Assembly (NCBI GenBank): GCA_016214955.1
Contig: JACRMN010000017.1
Span: 1 to 64,000 of the forward strand
Length of the DNA stretch: 64,000 nt
Source of the DNA: Deltaproteobacteria bacterium
Lineage (GTDB): Bacteria; Myxococcota; Myxococcia; Myxococcales; Anaeromyxobacteraceae
Direction of reading: 5' to 3'
Notes under the pieces: generated by a model
The model's input: the letters and a program-made list of their open reading frames with translations, nothing else
Told to the model about the DNA's origin: nothing
Database searches by the model: none
Shown here: piece by piece, positions 7,127 through 15,048 of the stretch
Numbering within the stretch: the stretch's first letter is position 1
Layout of the letters: each line of letters begins with the position of its first letter
Translations under genes and position numbers: made by a program

Positions 7127-8187
7127 GGCCGCGGCACCAGCATGCCCACCACGCAGCGGCCCTCGCGGCGGGAGACCGAGAGGTGCGCCCGGGCGCCGAA
7201 GAGGGCGTCGAGGCGGCTCACCAGGTCGTCGAGGCCGCGGCCCGCGGGGATGGCCGCGAGGTCGAACCCGGGCCCGGTGTCCGAGACCTCGAGGAGCAGG
7301 GCGCCGCCCCGGGGCGCGGCCGCGACGGCCACCTCGCCGCCGCCGCGCTGCGGCGCCACGCCGTGCTTCACCGCGTTCTCGACGAGGACCTGGAGCGAGA
7401 GGGGCGGGACCTCGGCCAGGCGCAGCTCCTCGGGGACGTCGATGGAGGAGCGCAGCCGCTCGCCCAGCCGCGCCCGCTCGATGTCCAGGTAGGCGTCCAG
7501 GAGGGCCAGCTCCTCGCGCAGCGGGACCAGCGGGCGCCGGCCGCCGTCGAGTGCGGCGCGCAGCAGGGAGGAGAGGCGTGAGAGCAGCCGCTCGGCGCCC
7601 GGGGGGTCGACGGCCACCAGCGCCGCCGCCGAGTTGAGGGCGTTGAAGAGGAAGTGGGGGTGGAGCCGCGACTCCAGGGAGCGGAGCCGCGCCTCGGCCG
7701 CCAGCTTGCGGACCCGCTCCTCGGCGACCTGGCGCCGGTGGAGCTCCGCCTCGGCCTCCTCGGCGCGCGCCCGCAACGACTCGTTCACCGAGATGCCGAG
7801 GCCGAGCACCAGCGAGATGGGCAGCCCCAGCCGCAGCGCCTGCCCCCAGGTCCACCAGAAGCGCCCGCCGTCGACGAGGCCCGCGCCGAGGAGCAGCACC
7901 TGGGCGAGCAGCGAGCCGCCGGCGGTGACGGCGACGAGGCCGAGCGTCAGCAGCCAGGCCGGCGGGCGGGCGCCGCGCGTCAGGCGCGCCAGCAGCGGCG
8001 GGAGGAGGAGGATGGCGGGAGCCGCCGTGAGGTTGGCGTAGGCCACCACCAGCGCCGCCCACCGCCACCCGCCCAGGCCCGCGGGCTCCCGCCCCCCCTG
8101 GGTGAGCACGAGCGCCGCCAGCAGGACGACCAGGTTCGTCCAGACCAGCCCCGTGAGCCAGCGGCGCCGCGCGCTCATTCGCCTCAC
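7123..8187 (-). CDS. LytS-type sensor histidine kinase
   Basis: About 354 residues: four predicted membrane segments in the first 135 residues, a coiled linker (about 138-170), the His_kinase motif RLHPHFLFNALNSA (His178) and an ATPase domain with VLVENAVKHGV (N box), DTGPGFD and GRGLDDLVSRL. There is no separate periplasmic domain, so it probably senses through the membrane or a partner. Start is GTG at 8185-8187 overlapping the upstream stop as GTGA, or ATG at 8176-8178 three codons later. Operon: secreted protein, kinase, regulator. Confidence 0.88.
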   Translation of the reverse strand: MRRMSARRRWLTGLVWTNLVVLLAALVLTQGGREPAGLGGWRWAALVVAYANLTAAPAILLLPPLLARLTRGARPPAWLLTLGLVAVTAGGSLLAQVLLLGAGLVDGGRFWWTWGQALRLGLPISLVLGLGISVNESLRARAEEAEAELHRRQVAEERVRKLAAEARLRSLESRLHPHFLFNALNSAAALVAVDPPGAERLLSRLSSLLRAALDGGRRPLVPLREELALLDAYLDIERARLGERLRSSIDVPEELRLAEVPPLSLQVLVENAVKHGVAPQRGGGEVAVAAAPRGGALLLEVSDTGPGFDLAAIPAGRGLDDLVSRLDALFGARAHLSVSRREGRCVVGMLVPRP

Positions 8188-8969
8188 CGCGGGGCCGGCT
8201 CGAGGACGCTCTCGCGGAACACGTGCATGGGCTGCGCCGCCTCCTGTCCCGGCAGCTTCAGCTCACCGTACACCACCTCACGGATGGTGGCGTACTCGAC
8301 CATGCGCGTGGAGGTGGAGACCCAGATCTGGCCCCAGTAGTGGCTCAGGCCCGCGATGCGCACCCCGCCGGCGTCGATCCGCAGCGGGTTGAAGAAGGCC
8401 GTGTAGTCGATGACGGCGCAGTCCACGCCGTTGCGGCGGGACCTGCCCACCCAGACGAGCCGGACGTCGCGGTTCTGGAAGGAGCCGATGCCAGGCAGCG
8501 CCAGGTCCTGGTCCCGGGCCACCTGGTAGGGCTGGTTGAGGCGCAGGTGGGGGAACTGGCGCTCGCCGAAGGCCTCGAGCATGGCCACGTCCCAGACCAG
8601 GTTCCGCTCGTGGACCGCGGCCGGGGGGAAGCCCCGGAAGAAGTCGGGCTCGAAGAGGCGGCCGCTCCCCCGCGGGTAGCGGAGCCCCTCCATGAATTCG
8701 CGCCGCTCGCCGGCCGGGAGCGGGTCGGTGGGTCCCTGGGCGACGCGGGCCACGACGTCGCGCCAGGCCACCTCGCCGCCGGGGAGCCCGCGGGTGTACT
8801 CGGCGGTGAGCTGGTGGCGCTGGACGACCTCACCCGCCGGGCCGGTGGCGGTGTAGAGGTTGGTGAAGCGGTAGGTGCGCGGACCCCGCTCCTTCACCTC
8901 CGCGGTGCGGGGCAGGGTCCAGCTCGCGGCCAGGGTCGCGGCGAGCGCGAGGGTTCCGGCGATCGACAT
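8184..8969 (-). CDS. Secreted protein of unknown function leading the LytS/LytR operon
   Basis: The 261-residue protein has a short N-terminal hydrophobic signal (MSIAGTLALAATLAASW) and a predicted beta-rich mature part. No known domain is recognised. Its ATG at 8969 follows AGGAGGT at 9-nt spacing, a strong translation start. It overlaps the kinase gene by GTGA. Because the kinase has no extracytoplasmic domain, this protein may be an accessory sensor or a target co-regulated with the system; that is inference from position only. Confidence 0.65.
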   Translation of the reverse strand: MSIAGTLALAATLAASWTLPRTAEVKERGPRTYRFTNLYTATGPAGEVVQRHQLTAEYTRGLPGGEVAWRDVVARVAQGPTDPLPAGERREFMEGLRYPRGSGRLFEPDFFRGFPPAAVHERNLVWDVAMLEAFGERQFPHLRLNQPYQVARDQDLALPGIGSFQNRDVRLVWVGRSRRNGVDCAVIDYTAFFNPLRIDAGGVRIAGLSHYWGQIWVSTSTRMVEYATIREVVYGELKLPGQEAAQPMHVFRESVLEPAPR

Positions 8970-9059
8970 GGCGTGTGACCTCCTGGGCGCAGTCTGGCCG
9001 CGCAGCGGAGGTCGCGCCCGCCCCTTCCGACGAGGGGTGGCGAACGCCGACGAGGGGCC

Positions 9060-9081
9060 GCCCGGCAGGGACGAGCCGGGC
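9060..9081 (-). terminator. Candidate terminator hairpin after the MFS gene
   Basis: A perfect 7-bp inverted repeat (GCCCGGC / GCCGGGC) with an 8-nt loop lies 18 bp beyond the stop of the leftward MFS gene and upstream of the next leftward operon. It lacks a T-run, so it is a weak candidate. A direct repeat CCGACGAGGGG occurs twice just beside it (about 9028 and 9047). Confidence 0.35.
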
Positions 9082-9098
9082 GCCGGGGAGGGCCCGGC

Positions 9099-10379
9099 TC
9101 AGGCGGTCCGGCGCCGCCCCTCGGCCTCGTCCGGCTCCTTCCGCTTCCCGCCGATGCGGATGGTGACCTCGCGCGAGGCCACGTCCACCGAGAAGTGGGC
9201 GTAGGAGAGCATGGCCAGGAAGGTGGCGAAGAGCAGCAGGCCGGTGGCGGTGCGGTAGGCGGCCTGGTAGGAGCCGGTGGCGTCGGCGATCTTGCCGGCC
9301 AGCACCGGGCCGAAGACGCCGCCCACGCCCCAGGCGGTGAAGAGGATGCCGTAGTTGAGCCCCAGGCTCCTGGTGCCCCAGTGGTCGGCGGCGCTGGCGG
9401 GGAAGAGGGAGAGGCAGGCCCCGTAGTTGAAGCCCACCAGCGCCGAGCCGAGGAGGAAGCCGGCGGTGGTCTCGTAGTTGGTGAAGAAGAAGAGGTTGAT
9501 GGCCTGGATGAGGCACACGAAGGCCACGGTGATCATCCGGCCGATGCGGTCCGAGGCCACGCCCGCCGCCACCCGCCCGCCGGCGTTGAAGACCGCCAGC
9601 AGCGCCACGAAGAGGAAGCCGCTCTGGATGGTGCCGCCCGACTGCACCGCCACGATCTTGGCCAGGTGGCCGATGATCATCAGGCCGGCGGTGGCGGCGC
9701 AGGCGTACTGCAGCCACAGCGACCAGAAGGTGGGCGAGCGCAGCATCGCCTTCCAGGAGCCGTCGCTGGTGTTGCCCTTGCCGGCCACCGAGGCCACCGC
9801 CGGCGGGTTCCTGATGAGCTGGGCCAGGAGCACGGTGGTGAGGAGGAAGGCCGCGCCCAGGATGCGGAAGGAGCCGGCGGCGCCGTGGCGGCCGAGCAGG
9901 TACCTGGAGAGCGGGGCGATGTAGACCGGGGCCACCCCGAAGCCGGCGACCACCAGGCCGGTGATGAGCCCCTTCTTCTCCGGCGGGAACCACTTCACCG
10001 CCGCCGGCGTGGCGGCGGCGTAGCCCAGGCCGATGCCGGTGCCCGCCAGGAGGCCGAAGCCCAGCAGCGCCGGCAGCGCCGTGGCCGGCGTGGCGAAGCT
10101 CGCCACCAGCAGGCCGGCGCCGGTGAGCGCCGCGCCCACCGTGGCCACGATGCGGGGGCCGAAGCGGTCCTGCAGGCGGCCGGCCGGCACCATCATCACC
10201 GCGAAGCAGGCGATGGCGATGGTGTAGGGCAGCGTGGCCTCGGTGCGGCTCCAGCCGAACCCGCCGCGCTCCAGCGGCTCGGTGAGCTGCTTCGCGAACA
10301 CGCTCCACGCGTAGAGGATGCCGAGCGCCAGGTTGAGGCCGATGCCCGCAGCGGTGACCAGCCAGCCCTTCCGTGCCAT
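9099..10379 (-). CDS. MFS transporter, OFA (oxalate/formate antiporter) family
   Basis: The 426-residue protein has 12 predicted membrane helices and the OFA start WLVTAAGIGLNLALGILYAWSVF. It also has MFS loop motifs (GRLQDRFGPR after helix 2, ASDRIGRM in the second half). OFA members exchange small carboxylates or act in metal and antibiotic export; the substrate here is not deducible. The ATG at 10379 follows GGAGG with 4-nt spacing. Cytoplasmic C-terminal tail is Arg/Glu-rich. It stands alone, divergent from the EamA gene across a 253-bp gap. Confidence 0.87.
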   Translation of the reverse strand: MARKGWLVTAAGIGLNLALGILYAWSVFAKQLTEPLERGGFGWSRTEATLPYTIAIACFAVMMVPAGRLQDRFGPRIVATVGAALTGAGLLVASFATPATALPALLGFGLLAGTGIGLGYAAATPAAVKWFPPEKKGLITGLVVAGFGVAPVYIAPLSRYLLGRHGAAGSFRILGAAFLLTTVLLAQLIRNPPAVASVAGKGNTSDGSWKAMLRSPTFWSLWLQYACAATAGLMIIGHLAKIVAVQSGGTIQSGFLFVALLAVFNAGGRVAAGVASDRIGRMITVAFVCLIQAINLFFFTNYETTAGFLLGSALVGFNYGACLSLFPASAADHWGTRSLGLNYGILFTAWGVGGVFGPVLAGKIADATGSYQAAYRTATGLLLFATFLAMLSYAHFSVDVASREVTIRIGGKRKEPDEAEGRRRTA

Positions 10380-10632
10380 TCGACCTCCGGCCCTGCGCGC
10401 CGCGACGTGCGGGGAGTCGCGGGACGCTAGCGCACCACCTGGGGAGGCCCACGCGACGCGTGGCCGCATCGCGCGCCGCGCCATCGCCGCGAAACGGCTG
10501 CGCCGCCGCCTTCCCCGGCTGCGCGGCGTGGCTCCGGCGCCGTGCTGGCGGGCCCGCGGCGCCAGGTCCTGGTCGGGGAGGGGCGCCGGTGCGCGCAGGA
10601 GTTTCGCCGCGGGGGTGATAGCCTGCGCGCCC

Positions 10633-11505
10633 ATGCCGCCCCGCCTCGGCGCCTTCCTGGCCATCGTCTTCTGGGGAGTCGCGTTCGTCTTCACGAAGCG
10701 CGTGGTCTCGGAGATCCCCCCGGCGGCGCTGGTCTTCGCCCGCGCCTGCCTGGGGACGCTGCTGCTCCTCGGCCTCCTCGCCTGGAGGGGCGAGCGGCTG
10801 CTCCCGCCGCGCCGCGCGCTGCCGCAGCTCCTGGTCATGGGCTTCATCGGCGTGGCCTTCCACCAGATGCTGCAGGCGGAGGCGCTGCGCTTCACCAGCG
10901 CCATCAACACCGGCTGGCTCATCGGCCTCATCCCGGTCTGGTCGGCGCTGCTGGCGGCGGCGCTGGGCCGGGAGCGGTTCGGGCCGCTCAAGGTGGTGGG
11001 GCTGGCGGTGGGCTTCGGCGGCGCGCTGCTGGTGGTGACCCGCGGCCACCTGGGCGGGGGCTTCCTGGCGCTGCCCTCGACGCGCGGCGACCTCCTGGTG
11101 CTGGCCAGCACCGTGAACTGGGCCGTCTACTCGCTCATCGGCCTCCGCACCATCCGCGAGCTCGGCCCCACCCAGGCCACCGCCGGCGCCATGATGCTGG
11201 GCGCGGCCATGCTGCTGCCCTTCTTCCTGGCGGCGGGCGGACCGGCCCTCTTCCGCGGCCTCACGCCGGTGGGGCTGGCGGCGCTGCTGGCGCTGGGCTT
11301 CCTCAGCTCCGGCCTCGGCTACCTGTTCTGGTACGGCGCGCTGGAGAAGATCGAGGCCACCAAGGTGGCGGCCTTCCTCTACCTCGAGCCGCTGGCCACC
11401 CTGGGGGCGGCGGTGGTGCTGCTGGGCGAGCCGGTGGGCGTCGCCACCGTGGCCGGTGGGGCGCTGGTGCTCCTGGGCGTGGCCATCGTGCAGCGGGCGA
11501 AGTAG
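10633..11505 (+). CDS. EamA-family (DMT) transporter
   Basis: The 290-residue protein has ten predicted membrane helices in two EamA repeats (first FLAIVFWGVAFVFTKRVV, second LVLASTVNWAVYSLIGL) and the typical ending PLATLGAAVVLLGEPV. Members export amino acids or metabolites, or act as flippases. I chose ATG 10633; a GTG at 10615 is in frame but lacks the hydrophobic start. The stop is one base from that of the convergent lipoprotein gene. Confidence 0.87.
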   Translation: MPPRLGAFLAIVFWGVAFVFTKRVVSEIPPAALVFARACLGTLLLLGLLAWRGERLLPPRRALPQLLVMGFIGVAFHQMLQAEALRFTSAINTGWLIGLIPVWSALLAAALGRERFGPLKVVGLAVGFGGALLVVTRGHLGGGFLALPSTRGDLLVLASTVNWAVYSLIGLRTIRELGPTQATAGAMMLGAAMLLPFFLAAGGPALFRGLTPVGLAALLALGFLSSGLGYLFWYGALEKIEATKVAAFLYLEPLATLGAAVVLLGEPVGVATVAGGALVLLGVAIVQRAK

Positions 11506-11506
11506 C

Positions 11507-12310
11507 TCAGCGGGGCGAGGCCAGGCGCGGGCCCGAGACCGGCTCGGCGCCGGCGGGTGCGGCGCAGGCGGCGCAGCCGGAGAGGAGCGTGTTCTTCCCG
11601 TCGAGCTGGAGCTCCAGCGGGCCGTCGCGCGGCGCGAGCCAGACGGCCCAGCAGGTCTCGCCACCGCCGGGCCCGGTGGCGCGGGCCACGGCGCCGACGC
11701 GGCCGGGCGGCAGGCGGACCGTGAAGCGGCCGTCGGGACCGGCGCGCGCCGAGGCCGACGCCGCGGGCAGGCCGGAGAGGAGGAAGGCGCAGGAGCGGAA
11801 GCGGCCCGCCGCCTCCTCCAGCGCCGCCAGCTCCCGCTCCTTCTCCTCGGCCCTCCGCGCCGCGGTGCGGGCCGCGGCGTGGGCCGCCCGCTTCTCCTTC
11901 TGGAAGCGCTCCTCGGCGGCTCGCATCTCCTCGCGGTTGCGCGGCCGCACCCGCAGCGCCAGGCGGCGGCCCAGGTCGGTGTCGCCGAGGGCGCGCCAGC
12001 GGGCGTCGGCCCGGTCCTGCTCGGCGAGGAGCCGCGCCCGCTCGGCGGCCAGCGCCTCGCGCCCGGCCCGGCCCTGGGCGCGCCCGGCCTCGGCCTCGGC
12101 GGCGCGCCGCGCCAGGAACGGGGCCAGCGTCGCCTCCGGCAGCACGAGCACCTCGCCGGCCGCCGGCTGGTCGGGGCCGCCGCGCCCGGGGAGCAGGAGC
12201 CGGCCCGAGAGCGAGCGCTCCGGCGAGGCCGGAGGCGCCTCGGCCCGCTGGCAGGCGGCCGCGGCGAGGAGCAGCGCGGCCGCCCGGAGCGGCATGGCGG
12301 ACAGGCGCAT
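11507..12310 (-). CDS. Putative lipoprotein with a charged coiled-coil
   Basis: The 267-residue protein has a signal peptide ending LLLAAAACQ, a plausible lipobox with Cys20 (weak because of Ala at -3). Residues 60-170 are an Ala/Arg/Glu-rich coiled-coil, followed by a possible small beta domain (DGRFTVRLPPGRV, typical of carboxypeptidase-regulatory-like folds) and a CAAC pair near the C terminus. Its ATG overlaps the stop of the subtilase gene (TGATG at 12308-12312), so they are co-translated. Function unknown. Confidence 0.6.
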   Translation of the reverse strand: MRLSAMPLRAAALLLAAAACQRAEAPPASPERSLSGRLLLPGRGGPDQPAAGEVLVLPEATLAPFLARRAAEAEAGRAQGRAGREALAAERARLLAEQDRADARWRALGDTDLGRRLALRVRPRNREEMRAAEERFQKEKRAAHAAARTAARRAEEKERELAALEEAAGRFRSCAFLLSGLPAASASARAGPDGRFTVRLPPGRVGAVARATGPGGGETCWAVWLAPRDGPLELQLDGKNTLLSGCAACAAPAGAEPVSGPRLASPR

Positions 12311-14499
12311 CAGCGCACCGTGACCCGCACGGTGGCGGCGGCGGAGACGGCGCCCAGGTCGTCGCGCACCGTGTAGCGGAAGGAGTCGGTCCCGCTGAAG
12401 CGCCTCGCCGGCGTGTAGAGCACGGTGCCGTCGCTGCGCGCCGTGGCCTTACCGTACCGGGGCGCGGTGACGATGGTCACCGTCGCCGGCGCGACGGTGC
12501 CGTCGACGTCGGTGTCGTTGGCCACCACCCGGATGACCACCGAGGTGTTGCGCGCCGTCGAGGCCACGTCATCGGCGGCCACCGGCGGGTCGTTCACCGG
12601 CGCCACGGTGAGGGTGACGGTGGCGGCGGCGCTGGCGGCCAGGCCGTTCCAGGCCTGGTAGCTGAAGGCGTCGCTGCTGTTCCAGTTGGCGGCGGGCCGG
12701 TAGGTGAAGCTGCCGTCGGCGGAGAGGGTGAGGGTGCCGTGGGCCGGGCCGGAGACCAGCACGGCGCCGAGGCTGCGGCCCGCCGGGTCGCTGTCGTTGG
12801 CCAGCACGCCCGGCGCCGCCACCGCCAGTGCGGAGTCCTCGGCACCGGCGTAGGCGTCGGGTGCGGCGCTCGGGGGCGCAGGCGGAGGGGTGACGGTGAG
12901 GGTGGCGGTGGCCGCGGCGCTCAGGGCCGAGCCGTTGCTGGCCTGGTAGGTGAAGGCGTCGGCGCCGGCGAAGCCGGCGTCGGGCGTGTAGCTGAAGCCG
13001 CCGTCGGGCTGGAGGGACAGCAGGCCGTGGGCCGTGCCGGAGACCAGCACGGCCGAGAGCGGCAGACCGGCGGGGTCGCCGTCGTTGGCGAGGACGCCGG
13101 GCGCGGCGAAGGCTGCCGAGGTGTCTCCCGGCAGCGAGAAGGCGTCGTCGGCGGCGGTGGGCGGGGCCGGCGGCGGCGGGGCGGCGAGGCGGTCGCGTGC
13201 CGCCAGGGCGTCGAGGAAGCCGTAGCCGGAGGCGGTGTCGGGGCCGGCGGTGCCGAGGTCGCGCGCCGAGCCGGTGAGCGCCGCGCGCAGGTCGGCCACC
13301 GTGGCGGCGGGGAAGGCGCTGCGCAGGAGCGCCAGCGCCCCGGCCACGTGGGGCGCGGCGATGGAGGTTCCGGAGACAGCCGTGTAGAGGCCGAAGCGGT
13401 CGGCGGTGTTCACGTACAGCCCCGGCGCCACCACCGTGGGGTAGACGCCGCCTCCGCAGGCCGAGGGGCCGCGGCTCGAGTCGCCGGCGACGAGGCCGGT
13501 GTTGCTGGCCGAGCCGACGGCGATGGACTCGGGGTAGTTGGCCGGGCTCACGCTGGTGCTGCCGCCGGGGCCGAAGTTGCCGGCCGCGAACACCACCGGG
13601 ATCCCGGCGGCGGCGAGCGCCCGCACGTCGGACTGGAACTCCAGGTTGCAGCCGGGGCTGCCGAAGGCGAAGGAGCCGTTCACCACGTCGGGCGCGTCGT
13701 CGGTGGCCGGGTCGCCGTCGGGGTCGAGGAGCCACTGGAAGGCGAGGTGGATGGCGGTGGCGGTGGCGCTCCCGGAGTCGTTCCAGATGCGGGCCGCCAT
13801 CCAGGTGGCGTCGGGCGCCACCCCGATGGCGGTGCCCCCGGCGTCGCCGCCCACCAGCACGCCCAGCGTCCAGGTGCCGTGGCCGGTGAGGTCCACCGGC
13901 GAGGCATGCTGGCCGTAGGGATCGAACCAGCCGCCAGAGGGACCCCGCCAGCGGCCCGAGAGGTCCGGGTGGGTGGCGTCGGCGCCGCTGTCGAGGGTGG
14001 CCACCACCACCCCCTGGCCGGTGACGCCGTCGGCCCACAGGCCGGGCGCGTGAACCGCGGTGAGGTTGGGCTCGGGAGGGCCGGTGGGCGCGGCGGTGGG
14101 GACCACGTCGATCTCGTCGGGGGTGACGGCTGCCACGTCGGGGTGGCGCGCCAGCTCGGCGATCACCTCGGGGGTGGCCGTCACCGAGAGGCCGTTGATG
14201 ACCCAGAGCGGCCGGGCCGCGCCGGCCCGCCCCTCTCCGCGGCGGGCCTCGAGGAGCCGGAGCACCGCCCCCTGGCGCCGCCCGGCGTGCTCCCGCAGCG
14301 CGCGCACCGCCTCGCGGCGGCGCGTGCCGCGGGGGAGGCCGGCGAGGCGCGAGAGGTCGGCCCCGTCGCGCAGGTGGACCACCACCGGCAGCGCGTGGTC
14401 CGGCTGGCGGGCCGCGGCGGCGGCCACCTCCGGCGAGAGGGCGGCCGGCGCGGCGGCGGTCAGGCCGGGGAGCAGGGCGAGGAGCAGGGCGGTGCGCAT
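12310..14499 (-). CDS. Secreted subtilisin-like serine protease with three Ig-like repeats
   Basis: A 729-residue S8 peptidase. Order: signal peptide (1-16), inhibitor-I9-like propeptide (about 20-130), catalytic domain with Asp170 (VVATLDSGAD), His207 (GHGTW), oxyanion Asn308 (FAAGNFG) and Ser379 (SGTSIAAPHVAG), a proline hinge near 440, and three Ig/cadherin-like repeats, each opening with a D-D or D-A-Y start and containing VLANDGDPAG, VLANDSDPAG or VVANDTDVDG. The triad is complete, so the enzyme should be active. GGAGG precedes the ATG. It may process the neighbouring secreted proteins; that is inference. Confidence 0.9.
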   Translation of the reverse strand: MRTALLLALLPGLTAAAPAALSPEVAAAAARQPDHALPVVVHLRDGADLSRLAGLPRGTRRREAVRALREHAGRRQGAVLRLLEARRGEGRAGAARPLWVINGLSVTATPEVIAELARHPDVAAVTPDEIDVVPTAAPTGPPEPNLTAVHAPGLWADGVTGQGVVVATLDSGADATHPDLSGRWRGPSGGWFDPYGQHASPVDLTGHGTWTLGVLVGGDAGGTAIGVAPDATWMAARIWNDSGSATATAIHLAFQWLLDPDGDPATDDAPDVVNGSFAFGSPGCNLEFQSDVRALAAAGIPVVFAAGNFGPGGSTSVSPANYPESIAVGSASNTGLVAGDSSRGPSACGGGVYPTVVAPGLYVNTADRFGLYTAVSGTSIAAPHVAGALALLRSAFPAATVADLRAALTGSARDLGTAGPDTASGYGFLDALAARDRLAAPPPPAPPTAADDAFSLPGDTSAAFAAPGVLANDGDPAGLPLSAVLVSGTAHGLLSLQPDGGFSYTPDAGFAGADAFTYQASNGSALSAAATATLTVTPPPAPPSAAPDAYAGAEDSALAVAAPGVLANDSDPAGRSLGAVLVSGPAHGTLTLSADGSFTYRPAANWNSSDAFSYQAWNGLAASAAATVTLTVAPVNDPPVAADDVASTARNTSVVIRVVANDTDVDGTVAPATVTIVTAPRYGKATARSDGTVLYTPARRFSGTDSFRYTVRDDLGAVSAAATVRVTVR

Positions 14500-14518
14500 G
14501 GATCCTCCGGGGAGCGGT

Positions 14519-14965
14519 TCACCGTACGGCGATGGGCCCGGCCCGCACGGCGCCGAAGGTCACCGAGACCTGGCCGCCGGGGCGGACCGCGCCGCGGACG
14601 TTGGGGTAGAGGACGAAGCAGGGCGCGTCCTTCTGCAGGAGGACGCTGCGCTGGGCGCCGTGGTGCGGCGCCTCCAGCGCGCGGCCGCCGCGCCCGGTGA
14701 GGAGGCCGGGCGCCTTCCCGCCCTCCAGCAGGTGCCTGGCCTTCTGCGGATCGCGCACCACGAACCGCAGATCGACCATCCCCCCGCCGCCGACGACGCC
14801 CACGCGGGTGATGGAGATGCCGAAGCGGTCCAGGAGCTCGCCGGGCGACAGCGAGCGCTCGCCGCCGGCGCGGGCCCCCAGGGCCGGCGAGGCGAGGAGC
14901 AAGCAGAGGAGCGCAGCTGCCGTGCGGGGTACGCGGCGCGTCGTCGGGCAGGTGGTCGGTCGCAT
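14519..14965 (-). CDS. Small secreted protein of unknown function
   Basis: This 148-residue protein has a signal peptide (basic start, then AAALLCLLLASPALGA) and a mature part with a hydrophobic strand pattern (ISITRVGVVGGGGMVDLRFVVRD; APCFVLYPN; QVSVTFGAV). No family recognised. It lies between the strong hairpin after the multicopper-oxidase cluster and the subtilase gene (19-bp gap), so it probably shares transcription with the protease and may be its substrate or inhibitor, which is only inference. Confidence 0.6.
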   Translation of the reverse strand: MRPTTCPTTRRVPRTAAALLCLLLASPALGARAGGERSLSPGELLDRFGISITRVGVVGGGGMVDLRFVVRDPQKARHLLEGGKAPGLLTGRGGRALEAPHHGAQRSVLLQKDAPCFVLYPNVRGAVRPGGQVSVTFGAVRAGPIAVR

Positions 14966-14989
14966 GGTGGTGTCGTTGCTCCGGGGAAT

Positions 14990-15048
14990 GAGGGAGCGCC
15001 GGAGAGCCGTTGGAGGGTGGCCGGCTCTCCGGCGGAGGGTGCTCCCTC
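14990..15048 (-). terminator. Strong two-step hairpin ending the multicopper-oxidase operon
   Basis: Two nested perfect inverted repeats: outer arms GAGGGAGC (14990-14997) and GCTCCCTC (15041-15048), inner arms 14998-15008 and 15023-15033 (11 bp). The outer arm overlaps the stop of the 988-residue cupredoxin gene. The structure is very stable but is not followed by a T-run, so it could be an intrinsic-like terminator, an attenuator or an mRNA 3'-end stabiliser between the oxidase cluster and the protease genes. Confidence 0.55.
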
